64,000 nt of DNA, taken from contig NZ_CP145263.1 of NCBI RefSeq assembly GCF_040739495.1, forward strand, positions 1,054,001 to 1,118,000, written 5' to 3'. The translations under genes and the position numbers were made by a program. Positions 41,493 to 51,575 of this stretch are shown here, piece by piece. The DNA comes from Staphylococcus capitis subsp. capitis. Lineage in GTDB: Bacteria; Bacillota; Bacilli; Staphylococcales; Staphylococcaceae. The notes beneath the pieces were generated by a model. The model saw only the letters and a list, made by a program, of their open reading frames with translations. It was not told the origin of the DNA and did no database searches. The number at the start of each line of letters is the position of its first letter. Position 1 is the stretch's first letter.

Positions 41493-41516
41493 ATGATTTT
41501 AGAAAAAATTCATTAT

Positions 41517-41530
41517 TTAAAACGTTTACA
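41517..41530 (+). promoter_or_regulatory. cre-like site upstream of pfkA-pyk
   Basis: TTAAAACGTTTACA matches the cre consensus at 13 of 14 positions (second base differs). It is 93 bp upstream of pfkA. CcpA activation of glycolytic genes from upstream cre sites is known in Gram-positives; the effect here is inferred. Confidence 0.5.
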
Positions 41531-41553
41531 TCCGTTGAAAGGCTTTCTTTTGA

Positions 41554-42591
<1,038 letters not shown>

Positions 42592-42610
42592 ATTATGGGA
42601 GGATTATATA

Positions 42611-44368
42611 ATGAGAAAGACTAAAATTGTATGTACTATAGGACCAGCTTCTGAATCGGAAGAAATGCTTGAAAAATTAATTAACGCGGGTATGAACGTT
42701 GCGCGTTTAAACTTCTCTCATGGTAGTCATGAAGAACATAAAGCAAGAATTGATACAATTCGTAAAGTTGCTAAACGTTTAGATAAAACTGTTGCACTAT
42801 TATTAGATACTAAAGGGCCAGAAATTCGTACGCATAATATGAAAGATGGCGTTATTGAATTAGAAAAAGGTAAAGAAGTTATTGTAAGTATGAATGAAGT
42901 TGAAGGTACTCCTGAGAAATTCTCAGTTACTTATGAAGACTTAATTAACGATGTAAATGAAGGTTCTTATATCTTATTAGATGACGGTTTAGTTGAACTA
43001 CAAGTTAAAGAAATTAATAAAGATAAAGGCGAAGTTAAATGTGATATTTTAAATACAGGAGAATTAAAAAATAAAAAAGGTGTTAACTTACCAGGAGTAA
43101 AAGTTAATTTACCAGGTATCACTGATAAAGATGCTGATGATATCCGCTTTGGTATCAAAGAAAATGTTGATTTTATCGCAGCAAGTTTCGTAAGACGTCC
43201 TAGTGATGTTTTAGATATTCGCCAAATTCTTGAAGAAGAAAAAGCTCATATCACAATTTTCCCTAAAATTGAAAACCAAGAAGGTATCGATAATATTGAC
43301 GAAATATTAGAAGTTTCTGATGGTTTAATGGTTGCTCGTGGTGACATGGGTGTTGAAATACCACCAGAAAAAGTACCTATGGTTCAAAAAGATTTAATTA
43401 GAAAATGTAATAAATTAGGTAAACCAGTTATTACTGCAACTCAAATGTTAGATTCAATGCAACGTAATCCTCGTGCAACTCGTGCGGAAGCAAGTGACGT
43501 TGCTAATGCCATTTATGATGGTACTGATGCAGTTATGTTATCAGGTGAAACTGCAGCGGGATTATACCCAGAAGAAGCAGTTAAAACGATGAGAAATATC
43601 GCAGTTTCAGCTGAAGCAGCGCAAGATTATAAAAAATTATTATCTGACCGTACTAAGTTAGTTGAAACATCTCTTGTTAATGCCATTGGTGTTTCTGTAG
43701 CACATACAGCGCTTAATTTAAATGTTAAAGCAATTGTTGCTGCAACAGAGAGTGGATCAACTGCACGTACGATTTCAAAATATCGTCCACACTCTGATAT
43801 TATCGCTGTTACTCCTAGTGAAGAAACTGCACGTCAATGTGCGATTGTTTGGGGCGTTAATCCTGTAGTTAAAGAAGGACGTAAAAACACTGATGCATTA
43901 CTTAATAACGCAGTAGCAACTGCAGTTGAGACTGGTAGAGTTTCTAATGGAGACTTAATCATTATTACTGCAGGTGTACCTACTGGTGAAAAAGGTACAA
44001 CAAACATGATGAAAATTCACTTAGTAGGTGATGAAATTGCTCGTGGCCAAGGCGTAGGTCGTGGATCAGTAGTAGGCCATGCTATTGTTGCTAAAAGTGC
44101 AAGTGACTTAGAGGGTAAAGATTTATCTGATAAAGTCATTGTTACTAACTCTGTTGATGAAACATTAGTACCTTATGTCGAAAATGCTATTGGTTTAATT
44201 ACTGAAGAGAACGGTATCACTTCACCAAGTGCAATCGTTGGTTTAGAAAAAGGTATTCCAACAGTAGTTGGTGTTGAAAAAGCTACTAAAGAAATTAAGA
44301 ACGATATGTTAGTTACTGTTGATGCAGCTCAAGGAAAAATCTTTGAAGGCTACGCTAACGTACTATAA
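42611..44368 (+). CDS. pyk: Pyruvate kinase
   Basis: Converts PEP and ADP to pyruvate and ATP. It is 585 aa. The N-terminal [14 protein letters not shown], the active-site [13 protein letters not shown] and [12 protein letters not shown], and TATQMLDSM are canonical. The roughly 110-residue C-terminal extension (from about 475, [17 protein letters not shown]) is the PEP-utilising-like domain found in Bacillales enzymes. GGGAGG precedes the ATG. Confidence 0.97.
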   Translation: MRKTKIVCTIGPASESEEMLEKLINAGMNVARLNFSHGSHEEHKARIDTIRKVAKRLDKTVALLLDTKGPEIRTHNMKDGVIELEKGKEVIVSMNEVEGTPEKFSVTYEDLINDVNEGSYILLDDGLVELQVKEINKDKGEVKCDILNTGELKNKKGVNLPGVKVNLPGITDKDADDIRFGIKENVDFIAASFVRRPSDVLDIRQILEEEKAHITIFPKIENQEGIDNIDEILEVSDGLMVARGDMGVEIPPEKVPMVQKDLIRKCNKLGKPVITATQMLDSMQRNPRATRAEASDVANAIYDGTDAVMLSGETAAGLYPEEAVKTMRNIAVSAEAAQDYKKLLSDRTKLVETSLVNAIGVSVAHTALNLNVKAIVAATESGSTARTISKYRPHSDIIAVTPSEETARQCAIVWGVNPVVKEGRKNTDALLNNAVATAVETGRVSNGDLIIITAGVPTGEKGTTNMMKIHLVGDEIARGQGVGRGSVVGHAIVAKSASDLEGKDLSDKVIVTNSVDETLVPYVENAIGLITEENGITSPSAIVGLEKGIPTVVGVEKATKEIKNDMLVTVDAAQGKIFEGYANVL

Positions 44369-44393
44369 TTTAATTTAAATATAATTTTACATG

Positions 44394-44425
44394 ACTGAGG
44401 CATTATTTATAATGTCTCAGTTTTT
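44394..44425 (+). terminator. pyk terminator
   Basis: An 11-bp stem (44394-44404 with 44411-44421, one G-U) with TTTTT after it. Confidence 0.85.
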
Positions 44426-44454
44426 GTGTTTTAAAACTTGAATGGTGATAAAAA

Positions 44455-44494
44455 AATACCAGCGTTAGACATTTCAAATTCTAACGCTGGTATT
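44455..44494. terminator. Terminator of the amino acid permease (minus strand)
   Basis: A 15-bp perfect stem (44455-44469 with 44480-44494). The six A before it form a T-run on the permease transcript. Confidence 0.85.
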
Positions 44495-44505
44495 AATTAT
44501 TATTA

Positions 44506-45861
44506 TTACGCGTGTTTGCTTACCTTTTTGTATCGTAAGTACATGAGACCTAAAATAATAAACCAAATAGGTGTTAAATAGATAGCTCTTCTAGTATCGA
44601 CATTTACAAATAATAAGCCGAAGACAAAAATGAAGAAAATTAATATTGCATATCCCATATATAGACCACCAGGTAATTTATAAGTTGCCTTTTTATGTAA
44701 CTCTGGATTATTTCTACTGTAATTGATATAAGCAATAATAATTAATGCCCATACAACTAAAAATAGTACAGTTGAAATAGTTGTAACATAAGTAAATACC
44801 TTAGTAGCGTCAGGGAAAATATAATTTAACAACGCTGCAATTAGCAATAATGCTGATGAAGCTATAATAGCTGTGTGTGGTACACCGTTTTTGTTCGTTT
44901 TAGAGAAGGCTGGTGGAGCTTGTTCTTGATTAGATAGTCCGTACAGCATTCTACTATTTGAAAAGATACCACTATTACATGATGATGCAGCAGCAGTTAA
45001 AACCACAAAGTTAATTATTCCAGCTGCAAATGGTACTCCAATTAAAGCGAATAATTTAACGAAAGGGCTGTTATCTGGATCAACTTTGTACCAAGGAATG
45101 ATTGACATAATTACTGCTAATGCCCCAACATAGAAAATTAATATTCTAATAGGTACACTATTGATTGCCCTTGGTATAGTTTGTTCAGGATCTTTTGTCT
45201 CTCCAGCAGTAACACCAATCATTTCGATTCCTACGAATGAAAATAGTGCCATCTGGAATGACATGAAGAACCCTGAAGCCCCTTTAGGGAATATTCCATG
45301 GTTGTATAAATTAGTTAAACTTGTATGTCCGAATTGTGTTTTGAAAGCAAAAAGAATCATGACAATACCTACAACGATTAAAGCAATAATTGTGGCAATT
45401 TTAATGATTGCAAACCAAAATTCTAATTCACCAAATAATTTGGCGCTTAGTAGGTTAAATGACATTAAGATTAATACACAAAATAAAGCACTAATCCAAT
45501 TAGGTATTTCAGGGAACCAAAAACTAACATATTTAGCTACCGCTGTAACTTCAGCCATACCAGTAATAATCCAACATAACCAATATGTCCACCCTGTAAT
45601 AAATCCAGCAAATGGTCCTATGTATTTATTAGTAACATCCGCAAATGATTTAAAATTAGTGTTTTGAATTATAATTTCTCCCAATCCACGCATAAACATG
45701 AATAACATAAATCCTATAATGATATAGGTAAGCAATATTGAGGGACCCGTCATTGCAATTGTTTGACCGGCACCAAGGAATAACCCCGTTCCTATAGCGC
45801 CTCCAATGGCGATTAATTGAACATGACGATTGCTCAATTCTCTTTGTAAATTTTCAGCCAT
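44506..45861 (-). CDS. APC-family amino acid permease (AapA/CycA-like)
   Basis: A 451-aa integral membrane transporter with 12 predicted helices. The amino acid permease signature is at the N-terminus (HVQLIAIGGAIGTGLFLGAG), and the consensus motif AGETKDPEQTIPRAINSVP follows. It resembles D-serine/D-alanine/glycine transporters of the CycA group, sometimes named aapA in staphylococci; substrate is inferred from resemblance. AGGGAG precedes the ATG. It is divergent from citZ across 349 bp. Confidence 0.85.
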   Translation of the reverse strand: MAENLQRELSNRHVQLIAIGGAIGTGLFLGAGQTIAMTGPSILLTYIIIGFMLFMFMRGLGEIIIQNTNFKSFADVTNKYIGPFAGFITGWTYWLCWIITGMAEVTAVAKYVSFWFPEIPNWISALFCVLILMSFNLLSAKLFGELEFWFAIIKIATIIALIVVGIVMILFAFKTQFGHTSLTNLYNHGIFPKGASGFFMSFQMALFSFVGIEMIGVTAGETKDPEQTIPRAINSVPIRILIFYVGALAVIMSIIPWYKVDPDNSPFVKLFALIGVPFAAGIINFVVLTAAASSCNSGIFSNSRMLYGLSNQEQAPPAFSKTNKNGVPHTAIIASSALLLIAALLNYIFPDATKVFTYVTTISTVLFLVVWALIIIAYINYSRNNPELHKKATYKLPGGLYMGYAILIFFIFVFGLLFVNVDTRRAIYLTPIWFIILGLMYLRYKKVSKHA

Positions 45862-46210
45862 AAGACATCTCCCTTACTATAAGATATTTATATTATGCAC
45901 TTATAAGGCTATTTATACAATTCTTTTCGCAAAAAAAGTGTGAAAATTCACTAAAATGTATATTTATATTTTGTAATCATTCTTGATAACTAAACGAAAA
46001 CATCACAATATTTTTGAAATTTGATGAGTTATATACTATGTAAAGTTTAATTTCACGCTCTTTTAAAGATGTTAACATACATTAAGGTCAAGCTAATATA
46101 CCATTTTTACATGTTTAAAGTTATTTATAATGTTTCACAAATTGTTTGAATTTAGCTATAATACTAGGTGAAAGCCATTTCATAAAGAAATAGTAAAGGG
46201 GAAATTTATC
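45862..46210. other. 349-bp divergent intergenic region, permease / citZ
   Basis: AT-rich region with the permease ribosome site at its left end and the citZ promoter and cre-like site at its right end. Between them I see no gene and no clear operator. Confidence 0.6.
46134..46182 (+). promoter_or_regulatory. citZ promoter with cre-like site
   Basis: TTCACA (46134-46139), a 17-bp spacer and a perfect TATAAT (46157-46162). Just downstream TGAAAGCCATTTCA (46169-46182) matches the cre consensus at 13 of 14, with CC in place of the central CG, and is palindromic in its arms. It covers the likely transcription start, suiting repression. Confidence 0.65.
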
Positions 46211-47329
46211 ATGGCAGAATTACAAAGAGGTTTAGAAGGGGTTATTGCAGCTGAAACTAAGATCAGCTCAATAATTGACAGTCAATTGACATATGCGGGC
46301 TATGATATTGATGATCTCGCAGAAAATGCCCAATTCGAAGAAATTATTTTCTTACTTTGGAATTATAGACTTCCAAATAAAGAAGAATTAAAAGAATTGA
46401 AAGAAAAATTATTTGAGTTTATGACTCTAAACGAAAGAGTTTATAAACACTTTGAAGAGTATGTAACTGATGATGTTCATCCTATGACAGCGTTACGTAC
46501 ATCTGTATCTTATATTGCTCATTTCGATCCAGATGCTGAAGATGAATCTGAAGATAAAAAGTATGAAAGAGCAATTCGTATTCAAGCAAAAATTGCTTCA
46601 TTAGTTACGGCTTTTGCAAGAGTAAGAGAAGGTAAAGAACCTGTTAAACCTAATTCAGAATTAAGTTATGCAGCGAACTTCTTATACATGTTAAGAGGCG
46701 AACTTCCAACTGACATTGAAGTTGAAGCATTCAATAAAGCTTTAATTTTACATGCCGATCATGAATTAAACGCATCTGCATTCACTGCTCGTTGTGCTGT
46801 TTCATCACTCTCTGATATGTATTCAGGTATTGTTGCTGCTGTAGGTTCATTAAAAGGGCCTCTACACGGTGGTGCAAATGAACGTGTAATGGCAATGTTA
46901 AAAGAAGTAGGTAGTACTGATAATGTTGATAGTTACCTTGATGAGAGATTCGCTAATAAAGATAAAGTAATGGGCTTCGGTCACCGTGTATATAAAGATG
47001 GTGATCCACGTGCTAAATATTTACGTGAAATGAGCCGTAAAATTACTGAAGAAACTGGTCAAAGCGAATTATTTGATATTTCATTAGCTATTGAAAAGCG
47101 TATGAAAGATGAAAAAGGCTTAATTCCAAATGTTGATTTCTTCAGTGCAACTGTTTATCACAGTATGAACATTCCTCATGATTTATTTACACCAATCTTT
47201 GCAGTAAGTCGTACTTCTGGTTGGATTGCTCATATATTAGAACAATATCGAGACAACAGAATTATGAGACCAAGAGCTCAATATATTGGTGAGAAAGATC
47301 GTAAATATGTTCCTATTGAAGAAAGATAA
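46211..47329 (+). CDS. citZ: Citrate synthase
   Basis: Condenses oxaloacetate and acetyl-CoA to citrate at TCA cycle entry. It is 372 aa, the short Gram-positive type. Catalytic regions GPLHGGANERV and GFGHRVYKDGDPRAK are intact, and the C-terminal YIGEKDRKYVPIEER is typical. AAAGGGG precedes the ATG. The next gene, icd, is 54 bp downstream in the classic citZ-icd operon. Confidence 0.97.
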   Translation: MAELQRGLEGVIAAETKISSIIDSQLTYAGYDIDDLAENAQFEEIIFLLWNYRLPNKEELKELKEKLFEFMTLNERVYKHFEEYVTDDVHPMTALRTSVSYIAHFDPDAEDESEDKKYERAIRIQAKIASLVTAFARVREGKEPVKPNSELSYAANFLYMLRGELPTDIEVEAFNKALILHADHELNASAFTARCAVSSLSDMYSGIVAAVGSLKGPLHGGANERVMAMLKEVGSTDNVDSYLDERFANKDKVMGFGHRVYKDGDPRAKYLREMSRKITEETGQSELFDISLAIEKRMKDEKGLIPNVDFFSATVYHSMNIPHDLFTPIFAVSRTSGWIAHILEQYRDNRIMRPRAQYIGEKDRKYVPIEER

Positions 47330-47383
47330 TAAAATAACATATAGTATTTAGTGAAAGTTTAAATATACTTGGAGGTTAGATTT

Positions 47384-48652
47384 ATGTCAGCAGAAAAAAT
47401 TACTCAAACTAATGAAGGTTTAAATGTACCAAACGAACCAATTATTCCATTTATTATTGGTGATGGAATTGGACCAGATATTTGGAAAGCTGCAAGTCGC
47501 GTTATTGATGCAGCAGTAGAAAAAGCTTACAACGGCGAAAAACGTATTGAATGGAAAGAAGTTTTAGCTGGACAAAAAGCTTATGATGAAACAGGAGAAT
47601 GGTTACCTCAAGAAACTTTAGACACGATTAAAGAATATTTAATCGCTGTTAAAGGACCTTTAACTACGCCAATTGGTGGCGGGATCCGTTCACTAAATGT
47701 TGCTTTAAGACAAGAATTAGATTTATTTACTTGCTTACGTCCTGTTCGTTGGTTCCAAGGTGTACCATCTCCAGTTAAACGTCCTGAAGATGTAGATATG
47801 GTTATTTTCCGTGAAAACACTGAAGATATCTACGCAGGTATTGAATTTAAAGAAGGAACTTCAGAAGTTAAAAAAGTAATTGATTTCTTACAAAATGAGA
47901 TGGGAGCTACTAACATCCGCTTCCCAGAAACTTCAGGTATTGGTATTAAACCTGTATCTAAAGAAGGTACAGAACGTCTTGTTAGAGCAGCTATTCAATA
48001 TGCTTTAGATAACAATCGTAAATCTGTGACTTTAGTGCATAAAGGTAACATTATGAAATTCACTGAAGGTTCATTCAAACAATGGGGTTATGACTTAGCT
48101 CATAATGAATTTGGTGATAAAGTATTTACTTGGCAACAATATGATGAAATTGTTGAAAAAGAAGGTAAAGATGCAGCAAATGAAGCTCAAGATAAAGCTG
48201 AAAAAGAAGGCAAAATTATTATCAAAGATTCAATTGCTGATATCTTCTTACAACAAATCTTAACTCGTCCAGCTGAACATGATGTAGTAGCAACTATGAA
48301 CTTAAATGGTGACTACATTTCAGATGCTTTAGCTGCACAAGTTGGCGGTATTGGTATCGCTCCAGGTGCTAATATTAATTACGAAACAGGCCACGCTATC
48401 TTTGAAGCAACTCATGGTACAGCTCCAAAATACGCTGGATTAAACAAAGTTAATCCATCATCAGAAATTTTAAGTTCAGTTCTAATGTTAGAACACTTAG
48501 GTTGGCAAGAAGCTGCTAATAAAATCACTGATTCAATTGAAGCAACTATCGCTTCTAAAATTGTAACTTACGATTTTGCTCGTTTAATGGATGGCGCTGA
48601 AGAAGTTTCAACTTCAGAGTTCGCTGACGAGTTAATTAAAAACTTAAAGTAA
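47384..48652 (+). CDS. icd: Isocitrate dehydrogenase (NADP-type)
   Basis: Oxidative decarboxylation of isocitrate to 2-oxoglutarate. It is 422 aa. The N-terminal [13 protein letters not shown], the substrate-binding [14 protein letters not shown] with the phosphorylatable-serine region, and the C-terminal [12 protein letters not shown] are canonical. The ATG at 47384 follows GGAGG; an in-frame ATG-like codon upstream is too early. A GAAA-tetraloop terminator follows. Confidence 0.96.
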   Translation: MSAEKITQTNEGLNVPNEPIIPFIIGDGIGPDIWKAASRVIDAAVEKAYNGEKRIEWKEVLAGQKAYDETGEWLPQETLDTIKEYLIAVKGPLTTPIGGGIRSLNVALRQELDLFTCLRPVRWFQGVPSPVKRPEDVDMVIFRENTEDIYAGIEFKEGTSEVKKVIDFLQNEMGATNIRFPETSGIGIKPVSKEGTERLVRAAIQYALDNNRKSVTLVHKGNIMKFTEGSFKQWGYDLAHNEFGDKVFTWQQYDEIVEKEGKDAANEAQDKAEKEGKIIIKDSIADIFLQQILTRPAEHDVVATMNLNGDYISDALAAQVGGIGIAPGANINYETGHAIFEATHGTAPKYAGLNKVNPSSEILSSVLMLEHLGWQEAANKITDSIEATIASKIVTYDFARLMDGAEEVSTSEFADELIKNLK

Positions 48653-48694
48653 ACTAAATTAGAGTTAAAAATAAATAAGATACTAATCTTTGTT

Positions 48695-48720
48695 GGGTTG
48701 GCGAAAGCCAACCCTTTTTT
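48695..48720 (+). terminator. icd terminator
   Basis: An 8-bp perfect GC-rich stem (48695-48702 with 48707-48714) closed by a GAAA tetraloop, then six T. Confidence 0.92.
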
Positions 48721-48776
48721 AAAGATTATGTAAAAATGTAAGTTATCATTATCTTTTTACTTCAAAAGATGATAGG

Positions 48777-48803
48777 TTAATTAATGTTAAGACAATATTA
48801 AAC
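48777..48803 (+). promoter_or_regulatory. Candidate Pho-box repeats upstream of phoP
   Basis: TTAATT (48777), TTAAGA (48787) and TTAAAC (48798) recur at 10-11 bp spacing, resembling PhoP direct repeats (TTAACA-like). A TATAAT lies at 48897-48902, nearer phoP. The AT-rich background makes this tentative. Confidence 0.3.
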
Positions 48804-48934
48804 AAATATTTTCTTAATATATGTGCAAATATATTTGTTTTGTTAAGTTTATGTAAAATTGATGTGTAGCTATGTTATTTTTATTTGAACTTCAGTTATA
48901 ATGAAATTGTAATAACAAAATAGGGAGGCACACC

Positions 48935-49645
48935 ATGTCACAAAAAGTATTAGTGGTTGATGATGAACAATCAATCGTGACCTTACTAAAGTATAATTTA
49001 GAAACAGCAGGATACATAGTTGAAGTCGCGTATGACGGCGAGGAAGCATTAAAAAAGGTTGAAGAAGAGCAACCTGAACTTATTGTATTGGACGTCATGT
49101 TACCTAAGAAGGATGGTATTGAGGTGTGTAAATCAATTCGATCTGACAAAAATTTAGTACCTATTTTAATGTTAACCGCAAAAGATGATGAGTTTGATCG
49201 TGTTTTAGGACTTGAACTAGGTACTGACGATTACATGACAAAGCCATTCTCACCTAGAGAAGTGGTTGCAAGAGTTAAGGCTATTTTAAGACGTTCTAAG
49301 TTTGTTAATGAAATTGAGAAAGAGGACACAGATGAGGAAGACATCATCATCGACTCTATTCGTATACGTCCTGAATTCTTTGAAGTATATAAAGATGAAG
49401 AATTATTAGAGTTAACTCCTAAAGAATTCGAATTATTATTATACTTAATTGAAAGACAAGGCCGTGTCATTACACGAGAGCATATGCTCAATTCTGTTTG
49501 GAATTATGAATTTGCTGGGGACTCTCGAATCGTCGATGTACATATTAGTCATTTAAGAGATAAATTGGAAGAGAATCCAAAACAACCTAAATTAATTAAA
49601 ACAGTGCGAGGATTAGGTTATAAATTGGAGAGACCTAAAGCTTAA
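48935..49645 (+). CDS. phoP: Response regulator PhoP
   Basis: OmpR-type DNA-binding response regulator for phosphate limitation. It is 236 aa. The receiver domain has the acidic pocket VVDDE (D9, D10), the phospho-acceptor D53 (VLDVMLPKKDG) and the conserved lysine in YMTKPFSPRE. The C-terminal winged helix has ELLLYLIERQGRVITREHML and DVHISHLRDKLE. It overlaps phoR by one base. The position after citZ-icd matches phoPR in Bacillales. Confidence 0.92.
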   Translation: MSQKVLVVDDEQSIVTLLKYNLETAGYIVEVAYDGEEALKKVEEEQPELIVLDVMLPKKDGIEVCKSIRSDKNLVPILMLTAKDDEFDRVLGLELGTDDYMTKPFSPREVVARVKAILRRSKFVNEIEKEDTDEEDIIIDSIRIRPEFFEVYKDEELLELTPKEFELLLYLIERQGRVITREHMLNSVWNYEFAGDSRIVDVHISHLRDKLEENPKQPKLIKTVRGLGYKLERPKA

Positions 49646-51342
49646 TGCTAAAGTTTCATCACCGTTTATTATTATTAATTAGTACTATAACAATAATTAG
49701 TTTTATTGGTTTAGGTGCAATTATTCACAACACAATTTATCAAACTTTAACTAGCAATCAAATCAATGAATTAAGAAAAGAAGCACATAATTATGTCAAT
49801 TTACTAAATCATAAAAAAGGTGAAGAGATTGACAACCTTGCTGATAATCAACAAAATATCGTTGTTATAAAAAACGAAGCTGATGGACACATCATTTTTT
49901 CATCAGGTGATAGTAAAAAGATAGATAGTAGAATTGATAATGCAGCAAATCCTTCTAACTTAATTACTAAAAAAACTAATATCGGTACGCGCTATACTTT
50001 TAAAGATAATATAGGTAACAAAACCGTATACATAAGTGGAATTAATGATGAAATCATAGATTTACAAAGAGAAATGTGGAAATACCTTTCTATAATAGGC
50101 GTCATAGTGTTATTCACAGTTTACTTAGCTAGTAGAAGTATCAATCGAACATACATAAGACCTATTAATGAAGTGACGTATGCAACATCATTATTGGCAG
50201 ATGGTTATTATCATGTTCGTGTTCCAGAAAGTAATGTTAAGGAAACACGTGCACTTTTTGTAACAACGAATGAGCTAGCCAGAAGATTGCAGAAATTGAA
50301 CAATAGTCAAAAAATACAATCAAATCGTTTGAAAACAACACTTGAGAATATACCAAGTTCTGTTTTAATGATTGATAAACATGGCGAAATAGTTGTTGCG
50401 AACCATGCTTACTATGAAGTATTTAGTCCGGATCAACAGGTTGAAAATAAGAATTATATTGGTTTCATAGATGATAGTATTGAGAAGCTAATAATAGAAA
50501 GCTTTAGAACTGAGAAGGTAATCTATGATCAAATTGAAGTAGACATTAATAATGTACATACTAAATACTTTGATGTATCATGTGTCCCAATTTTGTCCAA
50601 ATCTAAGAAGAAATTACAAGGTATGGTTGTCGTACTTCATGATATTACTAACCTTCAAAAATTAGAAAATCTTAGAAGAGAGTTTGTGGCTAATGTGTCA
50701 CATGAATTAAAAACCCCAATTACTTCTATTAAAGGTTTTGCAGAGACACTTATTGAAGGTGCTAAAAATGATGAGCAATCTCTTGATATGTTCTTGAACA
50801 TCATTTTGAAAGAATCTAATAGAATAGAATCGTTAGTTATGGATTTATTGGATTTATCGCATATCGAACAACAAACCGAGATTGAAACGAACTATATGAA
50901 TTTATCTGAATTAGCTTATAATACGATTGATAACTTGCAGACTCAAGCTATAAATAAAAATATTGAAATTCAACCTGAAATTGAAAAAGATGTCATCATA
51001 GAAGCTCATGAAAATAAAATTGCTCAAGTTATTACTAACTTACTTTCAAATGCGATTAATTATTCTCTTGAGGATAATAAGGTTATTGTACGAGTATTTA
51101 GAGAGGGTAAAAAGGTTAATTTAGAAATTCAAGATTTCGGAATTGGTATTAGCGTCAAGGATCAAAAACATATCTTTGAACGTTTCTACAGAGTAGATAA
51201 AGCGAGAAGTAGAGATTCTGGCGGTACAGGTTTAGGTTTATCAATAACTAAACATATTGTCGAAGCCCATAACGGACGAATCAACATAAATAGTAGACTT
51301 GGAGAAGGTTCGACCTTCAAAGTTACTTTTATAGATGAATAA
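49645..51342 (+). CDS. phoR: Sensor histidine kinase PhoR
   Basis: Membrane sensor kinase partner of PhoP. It is 565 aa. Membrane segments at about 7-28 and 147-165 enclose an extracytoplasmic domain, followed by HAMP (about 166-217), PAS (about 225-335), a HisKA domain with the phospho-accepting H353 (NVSHELKTPITS), and HATPase with N, G1 and G2 boxes (NLLSNAINYS, DFGIGI, GGTGLGLS). The TAATG overlap couples it to phoP. A strong terminator follows. Confidence 0.92.
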   Translation: MLKFHHRLLLLISTITIISFIGLGAIIHNTIYQTLTSNQINELRKEAHNYVNLLNHKKGEEIDNLADNQQNIVVIKNEADGHIIFSSGDSKKIDSRIDNAANPSNLITKKTNIGTRYTFKDNIGNKTVYISGINDEIIDLQREMWKYLSIIGVIVLFTVYLASRSINRTYIRPINEVTYATSLLADGYYHVRVPESNVKETRALFVTTNELARRLQKLNNSQKIQSNRLKTTLENIPSSVLMIDKHGEIVVANHAYYEVFSPDQQVENKNYIGFIDDSIEKLIIESFRTEKVIYDQIEVDINNVHTKYFDVSCVPILSKSKKKLQGMVVVLHDITNLQKLENLRREFVANVSHELKTPITSIKGFAETLIEGAKNDEQSLDMFLNIILKESNRIESLVMDLLDLSHIEQQTEIETNYMNLSELAYNTIDNLQTQAINKNIEIQPEIEKDVIIEAHENKIAQVITNLLSNAINYSLEDNKVIVRVFREGKKVNLEIQDFGIGISVKDQKHIFERFYRVDKARSRDSGGTGLGLSITKHIVEAHNGRININSRLGEGSTFKVTFIDE

Positions 51343-51347
51343 TTTGA

Positions 51348-51388
51348 GAAACTGCGATGTCATTTTTGACATTGCAGTTTCTTCTTTT
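51348..51388 (+). terminator. phoR terminator
   Basis: A 15-bp stem (51348-51362 with 51367-51381, one G-U) is followed by TTCTTTT. Confidence 0.85.
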
Positions 51389-51483
51389 GAAAAGCTTTTT
51401 TTGTATACATTTAACTTTATGTTAGAAGTCTTAAATTCGTTAAGCGTAAAAAAGAGGAACACATTAGCTAAAGACTAATGCGT

Positions 51484-51544
51484 AAGTGGTACTAAGTATT
51501 TCAATGTTCAATTGAAATACAAGTACCACTTTATATGCTAAAAT
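51484..51544 (+). promoter_or_regulatory. Two-part inverted repeat at a candidate polA promoter
   Basis: Arms AAGTGGTACT (51484-51493) and AGTACCACTT (51522-51531) pair perfectly. Nested inside, GTATTTCAAT (496-505 of this kilobase) pairs with ATTGAAATAC (511-520), leaving a 5-nt loop. Just downstream TGCTAAAAT (51536-51544) looks like an extended -10 box, so the repeat would cover the -35 region. It could be an operator, a second terminator or a processed RNA end. Confidence 0.5.
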
Positions 51545-51575
51545 GTATGTAAATCAGTTCTGGAGGTTACGTATT

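Noticed and set aside
45161..45667. A 168-codon open frame antisense to the amino acid permease
   Set aside because: It is fully covered by a clear permease gene and its translation has no family resemblance.
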